Source: Diadema setosum
Lineage: Eukaryota > Echinodermata > Echinoidea > Diadematoida > Diadematidae
Length of the DNA stretch: 64,000 bases
Direction: 5' to 3'
Assembly (NCBI RefSeq): GCF_964275005.1
Contig: NC_092705.1
Coordinates: 24,842,673 to 24,906,672, forward strand
Part shown: positions 12,996 through 23,800 of the stretch, one piece after another
How positions within the stretch are numbered: position 1 is the stretch's first letter
Layout: every line of letters begins with the position of its first letter
Made by a program: the position numbers and the translations under genes
The notes under the pieces: model-generated
Seen by the model: the letters and a program-made list of their open reading frames with translations, nothing else
Told to the model about the DNA's origin: nothing
Database searches by the model: none

Positions 12996-13220
12996 ACACC
13001 TTAAAGAGACCGACCACTCATTTAATAACAAGGATGCGGTGGTTCTTGACAGAGAGACCTGTTGGTTTGAACGAGGCATAAAAGAATCGATTTGTGAATG
13101 AGTGAAGGAACCCAGCCTCAACAGGAAAGGGGGGCCTCCATTTCAACCTTTCACATGCTTGGGACTGGGCGATCTGAGATATTCTGAGCCATCTTTCACG
13201 CACTGAAAGCGCATCAGTGT

Positions 13221-13490
13221 GTGACTACAGGGGCATCGAAAAGGGAATGCACAGAATGCCATGTCACTGTGTATAATTTGATACGGCACTATCAAACAAT
13301 GCATGGCATCAAGAAGGAAGCTGCAACAGACAGATCAATTGCAGAAAGCCGGGCAGATGGGCATGGCAGAGGTGGAGGGCCAGCAGACAATGCTAAAATG
13401 ACTTGTCCCATGCCAAACTGCCAGGCGAGGGTCCATGCCATCGGGTCCATCAAAAACCAAAAGATGGTAATATATCATTTTAGAATTTAA
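13221..13490 (+). CDS. Zinc-finger-like exon or fragment between the two Harbinger pieces
   Basis: An open frame of 89 codons with CTECHVTVYNLIRHYQTMH, a C-X2-C-X9-H-X4-H finger, then a second CPMPNC half-finger. It ends in a donor-like site (AAGATG followed by GTAATA at about 13467). Could be an exon of a transposon-encoded DNA-binding protein inserted between the transposase halves, or part of another gene. No further exons identified. Confidence 0.4.
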   Translation: MTTGASKRECTECHVTVYNLIRHYQTMHGIKKEAATDRSIAESRADGHGRGGGPADNAKMTCPMPNCQARVHAIGSIKNQKMVIYHFRI

Positions 13491-14046
13491 GGTGATTAAA
13501 TTTTTGGAAGTAGATCAGTGTATTTTTGACTTAAGTAGTGATCCTATAACATAATTAGAGCCCTAGGGGTTTGATACTTATTTTGAGATTGAAGAATAAC
13601 ATTAAATGGAAGCACCCTATATGTATCAACTGGGAGTGTGTCAGCATTTTAAGTTGTGAAATGACATCGAAAGAAAGATTTCATGGATGTTTAGAGAGTA
13701 CATGATGCTACCAATATGAATCATCAGCCTCCTTTTAGATTCAGATGCACCATGTTAACAACTTGGAATGGTTCAATACAGAATTAATTTCAAACAATAA
13801 ACATGTAATCCTACAATTATGACACTCCCACTTGCTGTCTGTGAGAGTTGCATATAACCATCTGTACAACTTTATATCCCCTACCGAAGCTAATGGTAAA
13901 AGCTGGATGAAATCCGAAGGGGTGGGGAGCCATGCATCCTGAAAAAAAGTAAAATTACTATTTATCTCTGAAAAGGTCCCTTCCCCCAACCTTTCCCCAT
14001 CCCCATCCACACCTTCACCATTTGGGGCCAAATAGGGAATAGACAT

Positions 14047-15060
14047 ACAATATCACATATAAGGACCATTCTTCCATTGAAAGGACGCCAGAAGAAGCTG
14101 AATGTTAAATCAGCAAAACACCACTCCAGTTTTGTGATTGAGAGTAATTTTGGAGATTACACTTTAACTGATTGACTTTAACTGAGTGATAATCTAAATC
14201 AGTTTATTCGTTCAAAAACTTCAGCAAAAACATATTACGTACCATACCTAGTGGACAAAGGCTTCAGGTATGCCCTAAATGTACACATTGTAATTTAAAT
14301 TACCTTGATTTCCCTATTAATTATTATCAAAAGTATAAATTTCTAAATCTTAAACAGTGTACAATGTGCATTTCATATTTGATATCATAAATTATGATCT
14401 TGAAAGATAAATGTGTGGTATCCTCATGTACATGTATGTTATATCTAATAATATAAGCCTACTTGCTGACCAACGGTGATTTGATATGGCGTATCAACAT
14501 GTTGGTGTTTATTCAATCATCCACTCTGTTTACTAGTATAATCTAGATTAAGACAGCCAGATTCGAGAAACCTTCCTATGTCCCTACCCCCAAATTTTTG
14601 TCTTACCACACGTCATACATAAGGCACATGGGGCACATGAGGTGTTTTTAGCTAAATTTGGAAATAATCCACGACCTAAGTTAATACTTTGTAGAGTTTT
14701 GGTAATTCTACGTTGCTTTAATTTTGTCTTTTCTGAATAGGATTCTCAATGTTAGTTAGATTAATTAGGTTTCCATACATCTAATCTTAGTTTCTTTTGT
14801 ATTTCCGCCTTTTATGTATAACAGTATATTAATCATATAATTTGTTGTATTATGTGTGGGGGCAATGCATCCTACAATCACTGCTTTTTAACATACCTCC
14901 CCATTTCCTTACACTTAAAATATTCTGTAATTTTATCTTCTATTATGTATTGTGATGTAATTTATGTATTCAATTTCTGCAAAATATCTAAATGTTTCTG
15001 CTGGAAATAGAGAAAAAAACTAAATAATGAAAAAAAAAATGTCAAATTTCCTTTGTCTGT
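14047..15060. other. Gene-free stretch within the Harbinger region
   Basis: AT-rich, no coding character on either strand, no clear repeat. It separates the zinc-finger-like frame from the catalytic transposase fragment. Confidence 0.4.
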
Positions 15061-15108
15061 GTTCATCTCAGGACCACCTCCATCCCTTTGAAGGCAAAAT
15101 TAAGGCTT

Positions 15109-15466
15109 CCCACAAGTTGCAGGAGCTATCGACGGATCACATATCCCCATAAGAGCTCCAAGGGATTTCCATACCAATTACTTCAACAGAAAAAGCTTTT
15201 ATTCTACTGTACTGCAAGCAGTAGTAGACAAGTTTTTTGACATCGCTGTGGATTGGCCAGGTAGTGTTCACGACACCAGAATCTTCACAAATTCACAAAT
15301 TTCACAAAGTCTGCGAAATGGCACCCGTTTCTCTCTTGCACCACAAGTTATCAATAATGTCCCTGTTCCAATTATGATTTTAGGTGATCCTGCATATCCG
15401 TTACTACCAAATCTTATGAAACTATACAGTGACACTGGTCATCTCTCTCCTCAACTAAAGAAATAA
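15109..15466 (+). pseudogene. PIF/Harbinger transposase, catalytic fragment
   Basis: An uninterrupted frame reading FPQVAGAIDGSHIPIRAP, NYFNRKSFYSTVLQAVVDK, DWPGSVHDTRIF, and MILGDPAYPLLPNLMK, ending at TAA after LSPQLKK. These are the DDE-nuclease blocks of HARBI1-like transposases: first Asp in AIDG, second in GDPAYPL. The third acidic residue, expected about 40 residues further in the VENAFG block, is missing because the frame stops and transposon-like repeat follows. The cut acts on the element's terminal repeats. This copy is truncated and inactive. Confidence 0.85.
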
Positions 15467-15632
15467 GGGCAAGATATCTTGGGTTTAGCATCACGCTGCT
15501 GATCGGGCTAATTTGTGGATTTTCTGTGTCCACACATGCAAAAAACTCGAGCTTGCAATCGCGATGTAAATCTCGAGATTTGCAACCCTCTAATTCATGT
15601 ACGTGTGAATATCCTTGTTGAGTATGTCATTA

Positions 15633-15934
15633 GGCGTTTTCACATCAGCCCGATATTTCGAAATAGCGCGCTATTTTCTGACTTGGGAAATTATCCCGAT
15701 CACGAAATAGCGCGCTATTTGATAATGTGAATACAAATTAGCGCGCTAATTGATCGAGAAAATTTTTCAAGTCCAACTCGAGAAATTTCCGAAATAGCAG
15801 GATAATTAATGCGAACTAGCGTGCTATTTGATAATGTTCCGGCTGATGTGAATAGGAAATGAAATAGCGCGCTAATTTGCGATCGCAAAAAATATCTCGA
15901 GCTTGGATTTTTATCGGGCTGATGTGAAAACGCC
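15633..15934. mobile_element. MITE with perfect 22-bp terminal inverted repeats and palindrome array
   Basis: The ends GGCGTTTTCACATCAG... (15633-15654) and its perfect complement (15913-15934) bound a 302-bp element flanked by TA on both sides. Inside are at least five copies of a 14-18 bp palindrome of the form AAATAGCGCGCTATTT or AATTAGCGCGCTAATT (near 15660, 15705, 15737, 15811, 15863). It lies 167 bp after the Harbinger remnant, whose transposase type could have mobilised it, though a TA duplication would also fit mariner-like elements. Confidence 0.8.
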
Positions 15935-15949
15935 TAATGGGAATTCTTT

Positions 15950-16390
15950 GTATTACATTCCTCACCTCGTCACAATGAGAAAGTCCTGGGGAATTTTCTG
16001 TGTGTTTTGGTTGTTGCTTAAGCATCCCCTTTCATTTCCTTGTGATGAGGATGCCCTGTGCAATTCTCAGTATCTTTTTTTTTTCCCCTCATTTGGCCAT
16101 AATGAGTAAGTCCTCAGGAATTCTTTGTGATTCTATTCCTCACCTTCATTACAATGACAAAGTCTCAGGGAATCTTCTGGGGTTTTTTTAATCCTCATTT
16201 TATCACAATGAGGAAGTGAACATGCTAAGGATGTAATTCTCTGTAATTCCAGTCCTTGCCTTGTCATGATGAGGCAGTCCTGAGGAAGTCCTTTGGAGGT
16301 CTCATCCATTCCATTCTTCATCTCTTCATATTGAGGAAGTCCTGGGGCAGGGCGGGGCTCGTCGTCTCCTCCAGAACTTCCAGCATAGCT
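15950..16390. repeat. Degenerate tandem repeat of TCATAATGAGGAAGTCCT type, second block
   Basis: Four or more diverged units (CCTCATTTGGCCATAATGAG, TCACAATGAGGAAG, TCATATTGAGGAAGTCCTGG) of the same family as 6990-7620. Both blocks abut a family A fold-back element (7624 and 16453), which suggests they moved or were duplicated together. Confidence 0.6.
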
Positions 16391-16452
16391 TTTCCCTGTC
16401 ACAGTGAAGGGAGATTAGTCATCATCATTCAGCAAGCTATGTCAGGATTTTA

Positions 16453-16860
16453 TTAAAGGAATGGTACAGTTTCGGTTGAGATGGGGCTACAGGTTTTTAA
16501 TGTTTTTTTTTTTGTGATGATTTTTTTGAGATAATGAGAAACCTCTTATGAAATATGACAGAACATATAAGAGGAATTCAAAGTCCATTTGATGAAAACT
16601 GGTTTTGAAATGGTTGAGATATCCAAAACAACGCAATCCTAATAAAAGGTGGGACCCAAATTTTATTAGGATTGCTTTTTACTTCGTTTTTGGATATCTC
16701 AGCCATTTCAAAACTGATGTACTAATGAACTTCAAAGTCCTCTTAAAAATGTATGCTCTTTAACATTTCATAAAGTGGTTCCTAAGTACACCTGTATATT
16801 GCAAAAAGTTAATTAAAGGTTGAATCCTCACCTCAACCAATTCTAAACCATCTCTCTAAA
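16453..16860. repeat. Fold-back MITE, family A copy 3
   Basis: Left arm AAAGGAATGGTACAGTTTCG, right arm ending CCTCAACCAATTCTAAACCA. The centre near 16655 carries AAAAGGTGGGACCC. Same family as 5040, 7624 and 54892. Confidence 0.75.
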
Positions 16861-17213
16861 CTAAAATTTTAAACTTGAACACATACAAGCCATGCATAGA
16901 TGTATTGTACCTGGTAAATATCATGGATATGATTACTTGAGATAAAAATGTTTTGTTTTATTCAAATCTCGTACACGTGTGTATACATAATGCATATATA
17001 CACACTGTATGTATACATGAAATTACGAAAAACAGTAATTCAGCATTATCATCACCACACTCGCAACTACAGTGACTGTCATCTTTGCTCAATTATTACA
17101 GGCTCTAGCACAATTTGATATTAAAGAATAACAAAATCTCCTCTTTAACTTATATGTATATGAGACAGACAAAGAGAAAGATAAGCAAATACACATTAGG
17201 GCTCGACACTAAC

Positions 17214-17458
17214 TTTTTTTTTTTGTCTGGTGGCCCCTTCAGGCCACTAAAATCTTTCAATCTGAAATTTTAGTGGCCTGAAATACAATATGTACAATAT
17301 GTAGCAGCAAAAGAAACATTATATTTTGAATCTTACATAATATATAACTGCCTAATCGGGCCACCAAAAGATGAATTTGGTGGCCCAATATGAATTTTGA
17401 ATGGCCCAAGGCCACGGGCCACTGGGCCACCGGGCCACCACTAATGTTGAGCCCTGTA
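17214..17458. repeat. hAT-type MITE (AGGGCTCGACACTAAC ends)
   Basis: Left end AGGGCTCGACACTAACTT and right end CACTAATGTTGAGCCCT are inverted copies. The interior repeats GGCCACC/GGTGGCC words. This is a form I recognise as a widespread hAT-derived short element. It lies downstream of the last traced TERT exon. Confidence 0.65.
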
Positions 17459-17749
17459 TATATACATTGTACATATGCAGGTAGAAACATAATTGTTTCG
17501 GTTACTCACCATTTAAATACTTTGGTCTTTGAAAAGATATTTTGTGTTTGTTTGATTTTTTTTCTGCATAATTTGTCTATGGTTTTCGTTGTTTTGTTTT
17601 GTTTTGTTTTTGTTTTTTAAGGCTAACCAACAGAGCTAAAGAGCTAAATAATATACACTCATCAGGGCAATATTCAGCATTACATACATATCAATATGAT
17701 TTCTAAAGTCCATCCTCGGCACAGACCACAGTTTTTTTTTTATACTCAC

Positions 17750-17855
17750 CATTTTGATGGACGCTCTCCTCTTTCGCTTACGGATGAGTTTGAGGAGAGG
17801 TTTGTAGACTGCTTTGTGAAGCGTCAGCTTTGAGTCAAATGCCTTCAGGCCTAGC
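17750..17855 (-). CDS. TERT: TERT exon 27 (thumb, last exon traced)
   Basis: Residues 1594-1629: LGLKAFDSKLTLHKAVYKPL then LKLIRKRKRRASIKM. It matches human [20 protein letters not shown]. It ends at a strong donor (ATG followed by GTGAGT). If not spliced, the frame stays open for 37 more codons to a TAG at 17636-17638, but that tail does not resemble the usual short TERT C-terminus. A final exon probably lies further left and was not identified. Confidence 0.88.
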
Positions 17856-20800
17856 CTGTAAAAAATAAAAGCACAAATGTTATAATGTACACACACACAC
17901 AAAAAAAATGCAATTTGGCATTTCTGGCAACACATACATCTGTATCTAGGATGTTTGACTGATGCACATATGGTGTAATATGATCAAGCATACCTGACTG
18001 TGGTTGTTAATTGGTGCTTACATGGGAAAAAAAAAAAATCTTCTTCAAATAATGTTTGTTTGTTTTTTAAGCAAAGTGAGAACAGAAACCACAGGCTACT
18101 AGGCTACTGAAAAAGTGGAAATTTTCGCAGTTTGGAAATTTTTGAGCATTTTCCTTGACAAGAAACTATCGCAGAAATAAAAGCATGCAAATATATTTTT
18201 CGTTGTCATATGTACCATTTTTTTACCGTTTTGATTCTGCTGAATTAAAATCACATAACACTCACCATACTCAGCAGAGCACAAAGAAAATTACTCACAC
18301 AAAAGTATCCATATTTACAGTATTCGAAACCCCTGCAAAGTTAAGAGTTGGGATGGGGGGGGGGGGGGGGAGGGGGAGAGCAGGGATTAGCCAAGTGTGA
18401 TTGGAAGGCTATATATGGTACAATTTTTGACAGTGAAAAAAAAAAGGCCTTAGTTTGCTTTCCTACTCCACAGACTGCCTCACCATGTGACAGTGTTCAT
18501 CGTCAGGGGAAACGTCGTCTCCACCTCGTCACTGTTACCGGGTAACCTAGCAACCGCCATGGAATGGAAGCTTCTCAGGCAGGCCATCAAAATGTCTGCA
18601 AAGATGAAAGCATAAACACAAAATGCAACAAAACTCCTGTTACTTGCAACTAATCCATTTTCTGGGAATGATTGTGGAATTTAGGGATTGAGTGAGTATT
18701 GAGTGTGGAACAAAGTCTAAGAAGATCTCAAAATTTCTTCGGGAACAATTTAACAATCACACCAAGAGTTTTACGTCAGGGATGTTGACTATTAGATGCT
18801 CCTAGCATATGTTCCAACTTTACATGCTATTATCCGCACCAAAGAAAATCTCCAACAGGTCATTATTCACATCATGTAAACTCTTCTTTTCTGATTTTCA
18901 TATAATCTAAAGCCCATATCATAATAAAGCCAACCATCTGGATTTTTAATCCAACTGCTCGCATCACATCATGAGAAATGGCGCCATCTCAGTTTCATTT
19001 TTTTGTTTGTTTTTTTTTTTTTGATATGTGCTGGCAACCAGTATTTGGTGAAAGCATGATGAGAAACTTAAAACTTGTATAACTTGCCCATTTTCGGTTC
19101 AATTTTGGTGAAACTTAATAGTATGCTAGTCTGTTCTTTTGATTTGAGTTTATCCATGACAGTCAAATTTTAACAAGGTGACAAATACTCTACACGCTGT
19201 TATTTTTGCGTACAGATATTTTCGCGATTGAGAATATCACAAAAATTTTTGCGTGATGCTGTTATTGCGAAGTGACACCAAAGACATCACAAGCACACTA
19301 ATTTTACTCTAATGCATGGTGACATTTTCATATGTCGTTAAAATTGTGGTCCAACAGTGATTCGCGACATTCACGAAAATTAAACCCTGGCGGAAATAAT
19401 AGCTTATGCAATAACATTTTTATGATGAGACTCACTGAAGAAGTGGTGCACTGGGGTGGTCTCTCTCACTGTGCCAGGCAAGCAGTGATAGAAGGAGTGG
19501 TAGCGTGTGGCAAGCAACAGCAGCAGGTGGTAGCTGTTGCTGACAATGGTGCTGAAACTGTTAATCTAGGCAGATGAAGTGGGAAAAAGTCCATCTTTCA
19601 GTCATGTCTGAACTGGATTCTTAAAAAATGATTAGTAGATGCAGCAGAAGCTCAAATGAGGGTTTACGTTCAGTGAATGGGCAAAAAAGGGCCAAGATTT
19701 TGACAGTAATATGCCAAGAACACCCTGGAAACCTGTAACTACTGGCAAAAATCAGATGCCTGCTGGGATTCATATTAGCAATTTCAAAAGACATATACTT
19801 TAACACTCCAAAGAAATGCTCTAAAGACTAGGCTTTCGTGATCCATGACAGCATAAATGATAAAATTTATCAAAATCATACTTTGAAACATAAATCATAC
19901 ACCAAATAAAGGAAGAAATGTCATTTTTGGGTAGATAGAGCGCATATTTTTAAGACTGGTTTATTTTGTTGGGTTTTTGTGTGTGTGTAAAGTTACCTCA
20001 GGATCAAGAAAAATGCCAACACTCTTTGCTCTCAGGGACCTGTACAAAGACAAAGGAGAAATATATCATCATTCTTTTTACCTTTGGAATCACTGACAAT
20101 GTGACAACTCCAACAACTTCTTATATTAGAACACATTCCTATCAATTCAGGGCTGCACACTAACCCATTTTTTCTACTGGTCTGACCTGTGTCTCTGACC
20201 AGTATGTACCCAGTTTTTCCATGTTTTACTGGTCCATTCATAAAAAAGTTACTGGTCCGACAGTGATTTTTACTAGTCAGGGGCCGTCAGACCAGTGCAA
20301 GTGTGCAGCGCTGTTTAATGCATCATCATATACTATCTATAAGAAGACTACTTGCTCTTGAAGAAAGTGGGGTAAAAAAAAAAAAAAAAAAAAGAGATAT
20401 AAGACAATTAATAATTCCTCAATCCATCAGTGAAGATGTGTATTCATCGCCCCTCAGCAACTCTCTAAAATCACAGTATCACAATGGAATGTACATTTTC
20501 TCTTCTTCATTTTTTAGTATAGGCAAGATCAAATTTAGGCAATCTTGGGGTTGCCTCCCTTTCTAATCAAATCCACAAGTGTGGGATTCTGGTATTCAAT
20601 ACAGCCAAATAATTTATATGATTACATCATAAAAGTTTATCTTGGTTATAAGAGGGAAGAAAAGCCAAATATCTCACCCAACTAGTTTGACCCTCATCTT
20701 CTGGAGCGGCGCCTCTCCATCAGTGTGCATCGTCAGTGTGTAGCGTATGCCTGAGTGTTTTGTGAGAGCGACAGTGAGAGAGAAATAAAAAATGTTCCAC

Positions 20801-23800
20801 TCAGATTCAGAGAATTTCATGAATGAAAGATTGTAAAAGATATATACTGAAACTGAATTGTTTAACTACTAGTCGGCAGCTGTTTCTAAAGGAAAATAAA
20901 TGTGACTCCAATTCAAACTTCTCATACACATAATGGCAGAGCTAGACTGTTGCTACTATTAAATTCTAGCGAAGTAGCAGTGTTGTTGTTTGTTTATTTG
21001 TTTTTTTTTATTCTCCTACGGTTTGCAGTTGTGTTTTCAAGTATTCTGTAAGTGTTCACTGCTTTGCAGTAGTGTTCTGTATTCTGAAGTGGGGTCCAGT
21101 AGGGTTCATTGCTGTTAAGTTACTGATGTTAAATACTAAAGTTAACCCTAAAGGGGCCGGGCTTTTTTGGCTATGCTCAGGCCGGGGGGGATGGATTCCG
21201 CCCCCCCCCCCCCCCCCCCCGAGATCTCGGCCATCGGTGGCGCGATCGCGATGAAATTTTGCATGCGTGAGACCTGCGTCATAATCTACAAGATGTGTCA
21301 TAAGATTTTTTGAAACAATCAATTTCTAATTTTAATTAATTAATTATGCAAATTAAGCTCAAGATCATATTTTAGCCTAATTAAAAGCATTGAGAGTCTA
21401 ATTTTTGGTCTGTAAATCTGTTGCAGCATATTCAACGATTGTACATCACAAAAACTTCCAAAATTAATTTCAATTCTTATGTATTTTATTGTTTTCAGAA
21501 TTTCTTATGTATTTCTTTGTTTTTCAACTTTTGTTTTTTTCTTTGTTTTTTCACTGGAAATTGTCACTCACCACTTTTCTACCATAATTAGCACAAAACT
21601 AATCAATGAAAGTGATTAATTGTAAAAATAATTAGGTTTTTATGACTTTCACGACAGAGCACTGTTTTCCATAGGAAATGTACACAAAATCACAAAATTG
21701 TGCCCGTTTTGGGGCGACATTCCGTTACAAAAATGGGCGTGGCTTCGCAAAAGTACGCGCGGACGTCGCAAATTTGGTCTCAAAAGTTGCGCGAGACTTG
21801 AACAAACAAAGTCAAGAAGCCTCGCGATGAGGCCTTCTCGCGTAACAGAATTATAGCGCGAAACGTCGAGGGGGGGGGCGGATTCCGCCCCCCGGCCCTT
21901 TTAGGGTTAAAGTATACAGTTTCTTTTCTAACCATACTCAATGTTGGCAATGATTGACTAATTCTGGAAAGAGGAAACTAAAAAGTGCATGTTATAACTA
22001 TGGTCTTGTACGTGTAAACGATCTTACAAAGTAGGAAAGCAAAGTGGATGAGGTTTTTCCATGCAAACTTGAGAATTCCTTAGGAACAAACACTGCAAAC
22101 ATTCTTCTATGACTCCTTATTTTTTACTACAGAATTATACAATGTCAATCTGTTGTATCAGAGAAAATAAATGTGGCAAAAGGGCTTAGCGAAGAAACAC
22201 TGACTTACTGACGTTGCGATACTTTGAGTAGTCATTGCTGACCTCCAAGGTCTGAGGGTTGAAGACTAGACCACACCAAGGAAATGATTCTGATAGAGGA
22301 TTGGATTTAAAAAAAAATGTTTGTTATTGTTTTTCACTTTTATTCATATTCATCATTTTCATAATGATCTGAAAGAAAAAAAAAATAAAACAAAAATGTT
22401 TGAAACGTGTTATTACATCTATCACAACTTTATACATAACACACAAAAAATGAATGCAAAATCGATTCATGAAATACAGAATGAAAAACATGAACATAAA
22501 TATGCAAGTATGGTGTAATGAAGGGGAGCCATTAGCCAACAACTACAATGAATAAAGTCTTTCTACAAACCTGAAACACTCCCCATTAAAACTCTGATCC
22601 CACAATCTTGCATCACATCTCGATACTTTCATACCAATCTGATAAAACCGCAAGCATGATTATGAACTGTGTATATACACGGGTTTAACCCGCCTGGGAA
22701 GGCGAATCTGCTGTAGCTGACCTGATCCTTTGATTGAAGGCACTGGTGCACCACCAAATTTGAAGTCAAAGTTGACGAGGGTCTTGCTGGGATTTGCGCG
22801 ACAGCCATACTGCTTCACTCCTAGAGAGATTGTTAAGGACACAATGTTGAGGACAAAATTTGTTGTTTATCTGTTGTCAAGATGTGTTTATGATGAATGT
22901 GTGACAAAACCAATTTTCCATACCATGTTTTTATACATATTTTGGACAAATAAAGAAAAGAAATGAAATGAATGAAATACAGGGAACATTTTCTGCTGGC
23001 TTGCAAGTGAAAACAAGAAACCATAAAATAAGATGAAATTCCACACTAGAAGATGAAATCCACCTGAAAATTAATTTGTTGGAGTAGAAGCAGAATAGTG
23101 AGAAGAAGAGAACAGTGAAAGTTTGAGCAAATCCTTATTAAAATTAAATGACTTTCCGATGTTTTGATCAATTGGTAATTCTGTGATGTCACATATGAGC
23201 TAACCCCCACCCCATTTGCTCTGTGACGAGAAATAAAGAATATCTGTATTAGCCAACTATCTCAACTATCATCCTCAGCATCTGTGCGCAGAATTAGTGT
23301 TAGCAAGTCAAGTATTAAATATCCAGCTCTCATACGTGGATAAAAGTTAACTTTTGTGATCCATGCTGACAAGTAATACAAGTCACATACCCAGCAATCA
23401 TTACTGGATTTATGTTTATGGGTGACAAATCAGACATATAGCATCCAGCCACTGCTGTTGCATTGCAATCAGTATTGCATTCACACACTTGGTAACAAGT
23501 CACATACAAGTATCCCACAATCTTTAATGCAAGAGCTTGTATTTGTGTTCACACTCTAGGAGATAAGTCACACGAAAGTAAGTATCCCACAATCTTTAGA
23601 ATAAGAGCGTGTATTTGTGTTCATATTCATCTTTACGAGCCATCAAAAGTATCCAACCATCATTCCTGGACTGCAGCCAGTTTTGCGCTCATCACATTCT
23701 CAGTCAATAAAACACAGGTATTTTAAAGGTCCAGTTCATATTTGGGAGCAGTGATTTAAAAAACGTTAAAGATATTACATTTGATGCATATGCGAGTCGG

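Noticed and set aside
13741..14046. 101-codon minus-strand ORF with LPTPSDF considered as TERT tail
   Set aside because: The sequence after PSDF does not end like TERT and there is no usable acceptor or phase.
17636..17749. Read-through after exon 27 as the TERT C-terminus
   Set aside because: A strong GTGAGT donor sits at the boundary and the 37-residue tail does not resemble TERT ends. Kept only as an alternative.
18241..18340. Possible extra TERT exon between exons 26 and 27 (CAG acceptor and GTGAGT donors present)
   Set aside because: Including it breaks the phase or removes the conserved WLxxxAF junction. Joining exon 26 directly to exon 27 restores the alignment exactly.
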